Shown piece after piece: positions 56,394 to 64,000 of a stretch of 64,000 nucleotides of DNA. Each line of letters opens with the position of its first letter. Within the stretch, counting starts at the first letter, position 1. The notes beneath the pieces were generated by a model. The model searched no databases, was not told where the DNA came from, and was given only the letters and a program-made list of their open reading frames with translations. A program made the translations under genes and the position numbers. Source of the stretch: Mesostigma viride (taxonomy: Eukaryota; Streptophyta; Mesostigmatophyceae; Mesostigmatales; Mesostigmataceae); the NCBI GenBank assembly GCA_009746045.1, contig RPFO01000189.1:150800-214799 (forward strand), read 5' to 3'.

Positions 56394-57149
56394 AGTCGCG
56401 GTTGCTACCATTGTTGCTACCAATGATTGCTATGTGTGCACCATGGCTGCCAACATTGCTGCTTCCTTTGCTGCTTCTCCGCTGATATGCCGTGCTTTTG
56501 ATTCACTCTCTGCCATGCATGCCAGTATAGTGCTGCCACCATTGTCATGATGTAACTTGTCAACACCAATGCATGTTCTGATTCTGATGTGATTGATTAT
56601 ATTCCTGGCCTGCATGAGTCTGTTGAGGTTGTTTGTCGCTGCTGCGGCTGCTATGACCATTACTAGTGTGCTCATGTGAGTTTTTTGCCATGTCCATTTG
56701 CGCAGTCATGGAGCATTTCAAGGTTTGCCCGAGATTTACGAGACCCAAGTGTCAGTCATTTTCCGCGAAGCCGCGATATAATCCCTGACAGAAACTGGCA
56801 AAAACCACATGGAACATATGCAGAATCCTCCTTGATAATGTCTCATGTAGTAGATACATTCCAGCCTTTGCAATTACAATCACGTCACTAAATTTTTAAG
56901 TATGCAAAATTACAAGCTGTGAGTGCAATTGTCTCTACTCATCATAAGATACCAGCTTGACAATCATGAATGCCCATTTGGTTACAGCATATAAGGCAAC
57001 TTGTCATTATATAACACAATTATTGACTTGAAACTCCTCGACCAATGCAAAAATTTGCCCAAACCTTCTATCAAACTATTTTGGGAAGTCCACAGCATCC
57101 AAAAAACACATTTTTCAAATTTTCATTTAGGACAGACCTGCAGCCTCCC
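56394..57149. other. 3' flank of unknown-domain gene to right TIR of element B
   Basis: AT-richer and without repeats or coding signal. It presumably holds the 3' UTR and polyadenylation site of the gene ending at 56393. Confidence 0.4.
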
Positions 57150-57178
57150 AAATCTGTCCTAACCCAAACAAACCACCC
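57150..57178 (-). repeat. Element B right terminal inverted repeat
   Basis: Partner of the left TIR. A subterminal TTTAGGACAG lies just inside at about 57125. Confidence 0.9.
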
Positions 57179-57651
57179 GCATTGGCGTGATCCTGATTCG
57201 GCATATCTCTGCGATTCCAGCGGCACCGGAACGAGTTCATTCCGACAAGTATCAAGAAAGTTATGGCGTTCCGACTTCCCGGTCGCGCGCGAGCGCGAGC
57301 CGGCTGTTCTTCTAAGTCGGACGTGAATATTTGCCGACGACATATGGGGTCGACAGTAATTCCTGGGCTGACAGGAATTAGGTGCTGAACCTACGACGGT
57401 ATTGGGTTAATACGTCGTACGCAGGAAATAGGAACCTTAACCTGTGGTCTGGTGGTACCGCAGGCCTAGTCCTGGACTTCTAGGTGCAGATGCAATAATC
57501 ACTGTGGTGACTGTACTCTGTGGTCACTGTGCCTGTATGGCAGACCTACTGTATAGGAACTGGGCGCTGTACAGGTAGTGAATACTGTACCGGGGGTGTT
57601 ATTACTGAGCAGGCCTCTTAGGCTGCTCAGGACTAGCAAGCACAGTGCACA

Positions 57652-57661
57652 AGTATATAAA
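57652..57661 (+). promoter_or_regulatory. TATA-like box of G1
   Basis: AGTATATAAAC lies about 300 bases upstream of ORF1. The same box occurs inverted in G0 at about 27412-27422 (GTTTATATACT). Preceding repeats of short GTACAG/CAGGAC/CTGTAC motifs may be regulatory. Confidence 0.45.
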
Positions 57662-57955
57662 CAATAGGCCAGTGCCAATTGGGCATCTCTTGCGAGCCCG
57701 CCTCACGTGTTTTGCCTTGACTTGGCAAGCGCGTGTACAAGCCTCAAGTGTGTGAGCGCTGTAACATTATCCAATTTAAACAAAGCTCCGTTTCCAACCA
57801 TATTCACACATTGCTGCATTGCAACCATATCCTTCACATTGCGTTTGCTAAGAACGTTAACTCAAATTACAACCAGTCTCAGCGGAGCGGCCAGGAGGGT
57901 CGTTGCTGGTTGCGGTGTGCAGCGGTGACGACGCTAGGAGCTCGTCCGGTGGTGA

Positions 57956-58803
57956 ATGGTGCAGGAAGAACAACGGCAGCAGGATTTCCGGTTTCGGCAG
58001 TCTGCTGGGGGTTCGATTTCGCCTGAATTGCGTCGTGTCGTTCGAGATCTATCTTTATTGCTTGCAGATCGTCCGCCTGTTAATCGCAGCTTCGTGCAAT
58101 TCGTCGACGACCAGGTCAAAGATTGGGAGCGAATTCTGCGGCACGTCCAAACCATCGTCATTCCGGAGCACCGGAGCATCGACGACCTCGAGCAGGAGCT
58201 TCACGGTTTGGTCGGCATCCAGACGGTGATTACAGCAGTAGCTGAGCGGGTGCGGTCGGAGTTGGCGGCGAGGCGAGGAGAGGCTGCGGAGGCAGCTGGC
58301 GCAGTGCGACACGAGTTCGTGCCGGCAGCAGCGGTTGCGGGTGTACCACGTACTGTCGCAGGCGTAATCGGCGACGAGGGTGTTGCAGCGGGACCAGTTA
58401 GGCGTGAACGACGCGGAGCGGAGCATCACAGGCGGCTTGCAGAGGTCGGGGCGACAGCGGAAGCCATCACCGGGGACAGCGCGCGGCAAGAGTCGGCAGG
58501 TTTCCGGAGCGAGCAAGGGTTCCTTTTCAGGAACTGCCCCAACCCCTTCGCGTTCGTGTGACGCGTTGGGAAGAGTTTGCCCCTCTTGGTTACGATAGTG
58601 ACCTTGAGGTGGTAGCAGGGGGCGTCGCTGGGCTAGGCGACGAGGCACTTGGCGACCACGAGGTGCCAAGATACAATCCGCGGGGTGCCAACGACGGGTT
58701 GTCACCTGTCTACTATACCAACGGTGACGATTCTGTCATCGCGGGCCGACAGCGGGTCGACGACGGCGCAGCGGGGAGCAGGGTGCCAGAGCTGATTGTG
58801 GTG

Positions 58804-58882
<79 letters not shown>

Positions 58883-58929
58883 AGGAGAACCAGGACGCGC
58901 CTGGGGCCAACCGTGGTGGTCTTGCCTGA
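57956..58929 (+). pseudogene. G-element ORF1 protein (G1 copy), one frameshift
   Basis: Starts MVQEEQRQQDF as in G0. The N-terminal frame runs to 58561 but leaves the G0 reading at about 58478 (after TAEAITG); the original frame resumes by about 58530 and continues through RVTRWEEFAPLGYDSD to 58929. The C-terminus is an acidic Ser-Asp tract (58803-58880) ending KENQDAPG. Helical and charged in the first 120 residues, then Ala/Arg-rich. No enzyme motif was seen; probably structural. Confidence 0.6.
58803..58882 (+). repeat. GACAGC hexamer expansion, Ser-Asp tract
   Basis: About 13 copies of GACAGC code for alternating Asp-Ser. G0 and the unit fragments have only two or three, so the tract expanded after these copies separated. 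Confidence 0.85.
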
Positions 58930-59031
58930 GTGGTAACACTTGGCACTTTCCTTTCTTGTTCAGTAGCTTATATTGCTTTAATTGCTGCTTGGCCACTTGG
59001 CTGGCTGTAGCAGATCTGAACAGAGGCCATC

Positions 59032-60219
59032 ATGGATGAGGGAGCTATTGACCAACAAGCACGCTTTATGGGCTTTGCGCGGCGCGGCGCTGGGATGGAT
59101 GGACGAGATGGACGCGATGGACGCGGTGGACGCGATGGACGCGGGGACGGCCAGGCGCTGGGAGACCAGGCTGCGGTGCCAGATGATCAGAGCCAAGGAT
59201 CGCAGGGCGGTCAGAACGCGCCAGCCGCAGATCAAGCGGCGCCTAAGCGACCGACGGTGGCTGAGGGGTACGCGGTGCTAGGCCAGTTTCAGTCCATCAA
59301 GGACAATTGGCAGCCCCGGGACGCTGAGAGGATGTTAGAGGACATGAACTTGTACACGGAGATATACACCGGTGACAAGCTTCGCATCCTGGCGTCTAGT
59401 GCCTACATAAGGCAGTCGGCGAGGCGGCTGTTCAAGTTTGTTCGGGAGCGACACGCGGCGGGGGACACCTGGGCGGCGTTTATGACGCGACTCAGGGTGT
59501 TCCTGAGTGACAAGAGGACCATAGATGGGTCCCACCTGAAGCAAGAATACCTGGACTACAAGCCCATCAAGGGGCAGCTAGTGGTCCACGCCTTTGAAGA
59601 CTTCGTCAAGCTGAGGGAGGACGCCATGGCCAAGGGATTCTTCGTTGCAGATCGGATGGCCATGGGCGACTTTCTCAAGTCGCTGCAGCTGGATCCGGTC
59701 ACCATGGATAATGTGACCATCCACATGCGACAGGTCCATGGCTGGGCAGCCATGACGGACCAGTTGTATGAGTGTTTCAGCGGCAAGTACGTGGGTGGTA
59801 AGCGCCCTCGTCAGGGTGACGAGGAGGCCGCTGAACCTACGGTTAAGTCCATGAGGGGATCGGGCCACGGGGGCCCAGCGCCCTCGAGAGGGCCTGAGAC
59901 CTCTTCAAGGGGTCGAGGAAGGTCCAGGAGGGGGCGTGACAGAAGGGCTGGACGGGGGACCCCGCCGAAGTCGGGACATCCACAGTCCCAGTTTGACTTC
60001 AAGAGGGTGGGTGGTCCTCCCAAGGCTGGGCCCAGCAGTGGGACCTCACGGGACATCAGTCAGGTGGAATGTTATTTCTGCCAGGGGAAGGGTCACTTCA
60101 GGAATGAGTGTCCCTCGTACCTGAGGCAGGAAGGTCAGAGCAAGCCAGCTCAGGGTGGCAGCAAGGACAAGGCTGGTCCATCCCAGGATAAGGGCAAGGG
60201 CAAGGCTGCTGATCATTGA
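59032..60219 (+). CDS. Gag-like protein with CCHC zinc knuckle (G1)
   Basis: 395 codons from MDEGAIDQQARF. It has a Gly/Arg/Asp-rich N-terminus (DGRDGRGGRDGRGD), then an all-helical capsid-like domain at about residues 80-265 (YAVLGQFQSIKDNW, MLEDMNLYTEIY, RRLFKFVRERH, EDFVKLREDAMAKG), then an Arg/Gly-rich basic region. A classic C-x2-C-x4-H-x4-C knuckle (CYFCQGKGHFRNEC) lies near residue 346. The tail is Lys/Gly-rich. This is the usual layout of capsid plus nucleocapsid in LTR retroelements. It is the most intact gene of G1 and is followed 34 bases later by the integrase frame. Confidence 0.85.
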   Translation: MDEGAIDQQARFMGFARRGAGMDGRDGRDGRGGRDGRGDGQALGDQAAVPDDQSQGSQGGQNAPAADQAAPKRPTVAEGYAVLGQFQSIKDNWQPRDAERMLEDMNLYTEIYTGDKLRILASSAYIRQSARRLFKFVRERHAAGDTWAAFMTRLRVFLSDKRTIDGSHLKQEYLDYKPIKGQLVVHAFEDFVKLREDAMAKGFFVADRMAMGDFLKSLQLDPVTMDNVTIHMRQVHGWAAMTDQLYECFSGKYVGGKRPRQGDEEAAEPTVKSMRGSGHGGPAPSRGPETSSRGRGRSRRGRDRRAGRGTPPKSGHPQSQFDFKRVGGPPKAGPSSGTSRDISQVECYFCQGKGHFRNECPSYLRQEGQSKPAQGGSKDKAGPSQDKGKGKAADH

Positions 60220-60252
60220 CTTGAGCCTGCACACATCCCTGAACCCTGGAGG

Positions 60253-61413
60253 GTGCCCCCAGGGGTGTGTAACGTAGCTGCTAGTGACGGCAGTGAGGGG
60301 CAGCCCCATGCTCTAGGGACAGAGCCTATTGGATACGATGGGGCAAGCTTGGTTACCACGGAGAGTATGCCAGCTGTAGCTGCAGTGGTTACTCGCCAAC
60401 GTGCCCGCCATGGCGGTGCTGAGCCTGAGGTAGGACCTGGTGATGTGGACCCAGGTGGATCTCAGAAGCATTCTGACCGTGCAGGACTGGCACAGGATGG
60501 TCAGGATGAGGATAGGGCTGGAGACAGTCTGACAGGCACGACCCTGGTGCCTCCTGTACATAAGGGATCTGTACATACCTTGAGTGCTAATAATGACAAT
60601 AAAAGGTTTTCTCTCTTGTATGACATTGCCTCAAGGTTGCATACCATGTTTGGCCATGCAGCTCAGTCTTTGCAAGTTGCTAGACGGCTGGGAGGAAGTG
60701 AGTTGTACTCCATCTGCCAACAGGTTGCTCAAGCTTGCAAGTGCAGGCTAGTTGCTAGAAAGCCCAAGCAGTCTCATGCCAGGACTCCTATTTTGCAGCC
60801 AGGCCATGTGCAGGTAGATATTCAGAGAATCAGGGGTTTGAAGCTGCTGGTGGCAGTGGACAGATATACCAAGTACAAGACCCTAGAGATCCTGCCTGAC
60901 ATGAAGAAGCCTACATTGATTGCTGCTCTGAAGTTGACAAGGAGCAGGTACCCTGGGTTGGAGTTGTTGCAGTGTGACATTCAGTTTGAGTGCTGTGAGA
61001 ACCTGCCAGAGTTTCCAGAGTTGCTGATTACACCCAGGGAGAGCCACGGCCAGCAAGGGGTGGTGGAGAGAGCCATCCAAGAGATCAAGACTGTGCTGCT
61101 GGTGGAGAGGATTCCAAGGACGTCATCTGCCATTGTGACATCTGCATGGCTACGTTCTGTGGAGGATAGGCTGAACCTCAGGACTCCCATGTTCTTTGGT
61201 GACATTGCCATCAATCCTCTTATGCTGCATACCAGGATGCTGCCAGCTGATGCTGAGCAGGCATGGAAGGAGAAGCTAGAGGCCAAGTTCCTCAAGCTGA
61301 GGCAGAAAGACAAGGGCTGGAGTGTCCTAGAACCTAACGTTGGACAACAGGTTGTTGTGTGGAAGGAACCAAGCTTTCCAGGAAACGTGGCAGCTGGCAT
61401 GATGGGGTGGTGA
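60253..61413 (+). CDS. Integrase-like protein (G1), 3' end frameshifted
   Basis: 386 codons. After a disordered N-terminal third comes a degenerate zinc-binding motif (H130, H135, C155, C162/C164), then a DDE core: D189 in HVQVDIQ, D242 in LLQCDIQFE and E272 in HGQQGVVERAIQEIK. The D-D spacing of 52 is near normal; the D-E spacing of 29 is shorter than the usual 35. VAVDRYTKY and NPLMLHTRMLP fit retroviral-type integrases. The frame stops at 61413, but the downstream reading WHDGVVTRVEA (about 61396-61430) and then VAIDGSQAVHRLSWSKIRPR (61442 on) looks like the integrase C-terminal domain, so two frameshifts have probably split an IN-PR polyprotein. Confidence 0.7.
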   Translation: MPPGVCNVAASDGSEGQPHALGTEPIGYDGASLVTTESMPAVAAVVTRQRARHGGAEPEVGPGDVDPGGSQKHSDRAGLAQDGQDEDRAGDSLTGTTLVPPVHKGSVHTLSANNDNKRFSLLYDIASRLHTMFGHAAQSLQVARRLGGSELYSICQQVAQACKCRLVARKPKQSHARTPILQPGHVQVDIQRIRGLKLLVAVDRYTKYKTLEILPDMKKPTLIAALKLTRSRYPGLELLQCDIQFECCENLPEFPELLITPRESHGQQGVVERAIQEIKTVLLVERIPRTSSAIVTSAWLRSVEDRLNLRTPMFFGDIAINPLMLHTRMLPADAEQAWKEKLEAKFLKLRQKDKGWSVLEPNVGQQVVVWKEPSFPGNVAAGMMGW

Positions 61414-61438
61414 CCCGAGTAGAAGCCGCTGGCCATAA

Positions 61439-62086
61439 GTGCTGGTGGCCATTGATGGCTCCCAAGCAGTGCACCGTCTGTCCTGGTCAAAGATCCGTCC
61501 CCGGGGAGGTAATCAAGGAGACCTCTTCCAGGTGCCCGCTGGTGTACAAGGCGGGGGTGACGTGGAGCTTCCTGATCAGGGTGCTACAGCTGTATCGAGC
61601 CCTCAGGGTGACCCTGGCCCGGCCCCTGGGGTACCTTCACATACGGTGGTTGGGCAAGCAGGTGGACAGGCTGCACCTCCGGAACGGCCCGACACCAGGC
61701 CTAGGGGTGTGCGTCTATCAGATATTGTACAGGCTTTACAAAGAGCCAAGAAGGAGCCTAAGGTGTCCAAGCTTGTCCAGTTGGATGAACCTGAGGTAGC
61801 TGCCATGGAGATAGATACCAATGCACAGGTTTCTGTCATGGGACCTCAGCATACAGGAGAACTGCTGGTCGGAGAACCAAGTTGCCCCTGGGTGTCTGAT
61901 TTCAGTGGTAGGACGCATCTAAGGGTGTTGGGAGAGGTTACTACCCCTGTCATGGGTGTGGATGTGACCTTCCTTGTCCTAGAGGACTATGATGGCCCTG
62001 TGATTTTGGGTCAGAATTTTCTGGGCAATCCTGGGATTTCTATCAGAGCTACAGCTCTGAAAAGAGATGGCTGGGAGTTAACTTAA
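61439..62086 (+). CDS. Retropepsin-like aspartic protease domain (G1)
   Basis: 216 codons. The first 25 residues belong to the integrase C-terminal domain; a Pro/Gly-rich linker follows. A retropepsin-like fold starts near residue 120: MEIDTNAQVSVM corresponds to the Asp-Thr/Ser-Gly-Ala active-site loop, here D126-T127-N128. VILGQNFLGN (about residue 190) matches the conserved Ile-Leu-Gly helix region. The Gly-to-Asn change in the catalytic triad would be expected to weaken or abolish activity. The frame ends with a stop and no reverse transcriptase follows. Confidence 0.65.
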   Translation: MLVAIDGSQAVHRLSWSKIRPRGGNQGDLFQVPAGVQGGGDVELPDQGATAVSSPQGDPGPAPGVPSHTVVGQAGGQAAPPERPDTRPRGVRLSDIVQALQRAKKEPKVSKLVQLDEPEVAAMEIDTNAQVSVMGPQHTGELLVGEPSCPWVSDFSGRTHLRVLGEVTTPVMGVDVTFLVLEDYDGPVILGQNFLGNPGISIRATALKRDGWELT

Positions 62087-62716
62087 AGGATTTACGTTAG
62101 ATGGATAGAGATTGTTACGCTCTTTCCAACGGCACCTTGAACGCCTCATTTGGTTAAGGAACGTAAAAGTTATGACGTTTCCTAGGCTGTGCCGACAGTA
62201 CCCGGCGCGCCACTGTGGGCGCGTACGGACACCAGGATGTACAAGTGTCACTTTGATAGTCCGCAGGACGTTGACAGGACTTGTACAGGACTTGATGGTC
62301 AATTGATAGGTAGGCGCACTGTAGCGCGCCAGGACCTATGAGACAATTGATGCTGAGTAGTGTACGGATAGGTCCACAGGACTAGCCGTATGGACAATTG
62401 ATAGATCTGCGCGCCAAAGGCGTGCCAGAGTCTGTGTAATCAATTGATTGACAGTTCGGCTGTGACAGTGCAGCTGATTACTTGGACGCGTCCCTAACAA
62501 CCTATATGTGTGACTTGGTCGCACCGGGACGCTAGTTCTTGCGTGCACGTTCTCTGGGCACTGCGACCCTGTCGTCTGTGCTGCGTGCAGTCTTGGAAGT
62601 GACGTGACTTACGTCCGTGTTTCCTGTTATTAATAAAGGCAACTTCCTGCAAGAACCATGGCGGAATTCGTGGCATTCTCACGCTTACAACTCGTATTAC
62701 ACGCCTCGTTAAAAAG

Positions 62717-63531
62717 ATGCCAAATTCTGAAGAATTCCGGATTCCCGCCGATGAGGAAATAGCCGCTCCGCCGGCTGGTCCTCCGTCAAGACCGACTGCG
62801 CCGTCGTGGCAGCAATTGCTCGACGAAGTCACGATCTCGCTCGACGAACTTCATCGTCGGCAGCGCGCAGTTCTTCGTTGCTCGGGGATAACCCCGAGGA
62901 CCCCGATTTGCCAGCACTGGTGCCGGCTATACGCGCATTGTTGGACCAGATTCGCAACATTTTATCGCAGTTTACGGTCCAGGTGCGGGGAGGTTTGCGG
63001 TCGGTGAACGAGGTCACCACTGCCATCGAGGAGCTGGATAACGCCATCTCTTCGCTCACCGGTTACCAGAGAACTTGCAAAACTGGGCATCGCTACGCAC
63101 GGGGGGCGCGCCGGCGGTGTCGACAAATTTATTTCAGGATCTCGCGTTGCTGTCGCTGCTCACACGCGGCGTACGCAGTCGCGAACGCCAGGTTCTTATT
63201 AACCTGGTAGCTTTTCTCTGCGTCTCTGCGAGAGTGGATTCCCGCAGGGTGGGAATTGTTATCCATTTTTACTCATCCTCTGCGCCTCGTCGCGCGTCGG
63301 GCGCGCGCAACTTTCGCGACGGGAAGCACACCGGTTTTAATACATACCGGTGCAGGTCCGGCACACACGCCGGATATGGAGGATCCTGAGTTCACTACGA
63401 GTACTGTGATTTCCGGGGCCTCGACTACTGAGTCAGCCAAATTTTTATCCAGTGCTCGTCGACATTTTTGTCGAATTTTCGGCGGCAATTCGCGGGGGCG
63501 GCGGCGACACCGGCGCAGGCGGCAGTTGTGA
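62717..63531 (+). pseudogene. G2 ORF1-like protein, frameshifted
   Basis: Starts MPNSEEFRIPADEEIAAPPA. The helical reading LLDEVTISLDELHRRQRAVL moves to another frame near 62880, continuing LPALVPAIRALLDQIRNILS and NEVTTAIEELDNAISSL. It shifts again near 63070 to NLFQDLALLSLLTRGVRSRE. Later frames reach 63531. The order (charged helical N-terminus, then basic region) parallels ORF1 of G1, but no residue-level family match is claimed. At least two frame breaks are present. Confidence 0.45.
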
Positions 63532-63596
63532 CAAAATTTTGTACATACTTTTTCTGCTGCTTTGCTGAGGTGTTCTTGAATAGCTTGTAGTGCAGA

Positions 63597-64000
63597 ATGG
63601 CAGACGGGCGCCGTAGCAAAGGGCCCCAGCCAGTGGGAACAATGGTGGTGCTGGTAGTGGGACCGCTCACGTAGATGACGTGGGGGTTACCGGAGAGATT
63701 ACCAACATTCATCACAATAATAATAATGCACAAGCTGTTCATGGCTTTGATCTCACCACACAGGGTCTTTTAATTGTTAATCAGCTGCAGCCTGTAACCT
63801 CAGACTCCAAGCCTAAGCAGGCTGAAGAGTTTGTGGAAGGATTGGAAGGTTCCTAGCTTGTACGGTGGTACAAAATTACTATCCAAATTGATAGGAAGTA
63901 GCACTTTTGGCAAGTGTACTGACCAGATTAAGGACCTGACCAGGGAGTGCAAGAAGGCCAATAAGCCTGGGCATGTATGTAAGCTGAGCTGAAGGAGCTG
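63597..64000 (+). other. Possible start of G2 Gag
   Basis: ATG at 63597 (MADGRRSKGPQPVG) has a similar position and context to the G1 Gag start at 59032. The frame closes at 63674, and the sequence after it switches frames, so only remnants are readable before the window ends. Confidence 0.3.

Larger units (their letters stand above)
47391..57178. mobile_element. Element B: 9.79-kb transposon, 29-bp TIRs, GCA TSD
   Basis: Exact 29-bp ends start GGGTGGTTTGTTTGG and end GTTAGGACAGATTT (47391-47419 and 57150-57178). They match the element A TIR at 22 of 29 positions. GCA is duplicated at 47388-47390 and 57179-57181. The interrupted sequence is the start of retroelement G1; the same site without insertion is present in G0 (27894-27896). 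It carries a minus-strand PHD-like/Gln-rich gene and a plus-strand unknown-domain gene, head to head. Relative to element A the pair is inverted. No known transposase motif was found. Confidence 0.88.
57179..62090 (+). mobile_element. Retroelement G1 (ORF1, Gag, IN, PR; no RT)
   Basis: It begins just left of element B (AGTTAACGCCAAGC at 47374-47387) and continues at 57179. The 5' noncoding region (about 0.78 kb) and ORF1 match G0 in inverted orientation. The coding order is ORF1, Gag with CCHC knuckle, integrase core, retropepsin-like domain. It stops at 62086, where a related 5' region (G2) begins. No YxDD-type reverse transcriptase or RNase H was found, so it is either internally deleted or a non-autonomous relative. 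No matching long terminal repeat pair could be shown. Confidence 0.7.
62091..64000 (+). mobile_element. Retroelement G2, 5' part, related to G1
   Basis: It follows G1 head-to-tail. The opening TTTCCAACGGCACCTTGAAC and AAAAGTTATGACGTTTCC parallel ATTCCAGCGGCACCGGAACG and GAAAGTTATGGCGTTCCG of G1 (57208-57275). A noncoding stretch with GTACAGGAC/CAATTGATAG motifs (62200-62480) corresponds to the G1 leader. Coding-like sequence then starts at 62717. The element leaves the window at the right edge. Confidence 0.55.

Overview
The window looks like nuclear DNA of a GC-rich, intron-rich, flagellated microalga, probably a green alga. The evidence is consensus GT-AG introns with GTGAGT/GTGGGT donors, many G/C homopolymers and minisatellites, a long coiled-coil gene, and two exons that resemble the flagellar gene CFAP299. 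The species cannot be fixed from sequence alone. Transposons and tandem repeats make up most of the window.

0.2-12.8 kb: one minus-strand gene for a long coiled-coil protein. Ten exons keep perfect phase across 737 codons, and the gene runs off the left edge. Several of its introns hold tandem arrays that are copies of the neighbouring exon end plus 5' splice site. They range from a fresh two-copy duplication to arrays of about 17 copies.

13.0-27.9 kb: a unit of about 4.57 kb is present in three head-to-tail copies, differing mainly in poly-C lengths. Each unit carries a minus-strand fragment of a retroelement called G here. The third copy runs on into the intact 5' part of that element (G0).

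27.9-47.4 kb: a minus-strand gene (H) is split by two unrelated insertions. The first (28.0-35.0 kb) is a nested composite of TGTC...GACA elements with 4-bp target duplications. The second (element A, 35.7-44.8 kb) is a 9.1-kb transposon with exact 29-bp terminal inverted repeats (TIRs) and a 3-bp target duplication. A carries a protein of unknown function, a decayed PHD-like gene and two captured CFAP299-like exons.

47.4-57.2 kb: element B, a 9.8-kb relative of A in the opposite internal order, sits in the 5' end of a second G retroelement. The matching empty site is present in G0, so its borders are known to the base. A and B share TIR pattern, 3-bp target duplications and a divergent gene pair: a PHD-like zinc-finger protein with a Gln-rich region, and a second protein with a conserved unknown domain. 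No recognisable transposase was seen. This is the best candidate for an undescribed system.

57.2-64.0 kb: retroelement G1 encodes a coiled ORF1, a Gag with a CCHC knuckle, a DDE integrase and a retropepsin-like domain, in the unusual order Gag-IN-PR and with no reverse transcriptase. A related 5' end (G2) follows head-to-tail and leaves the window.
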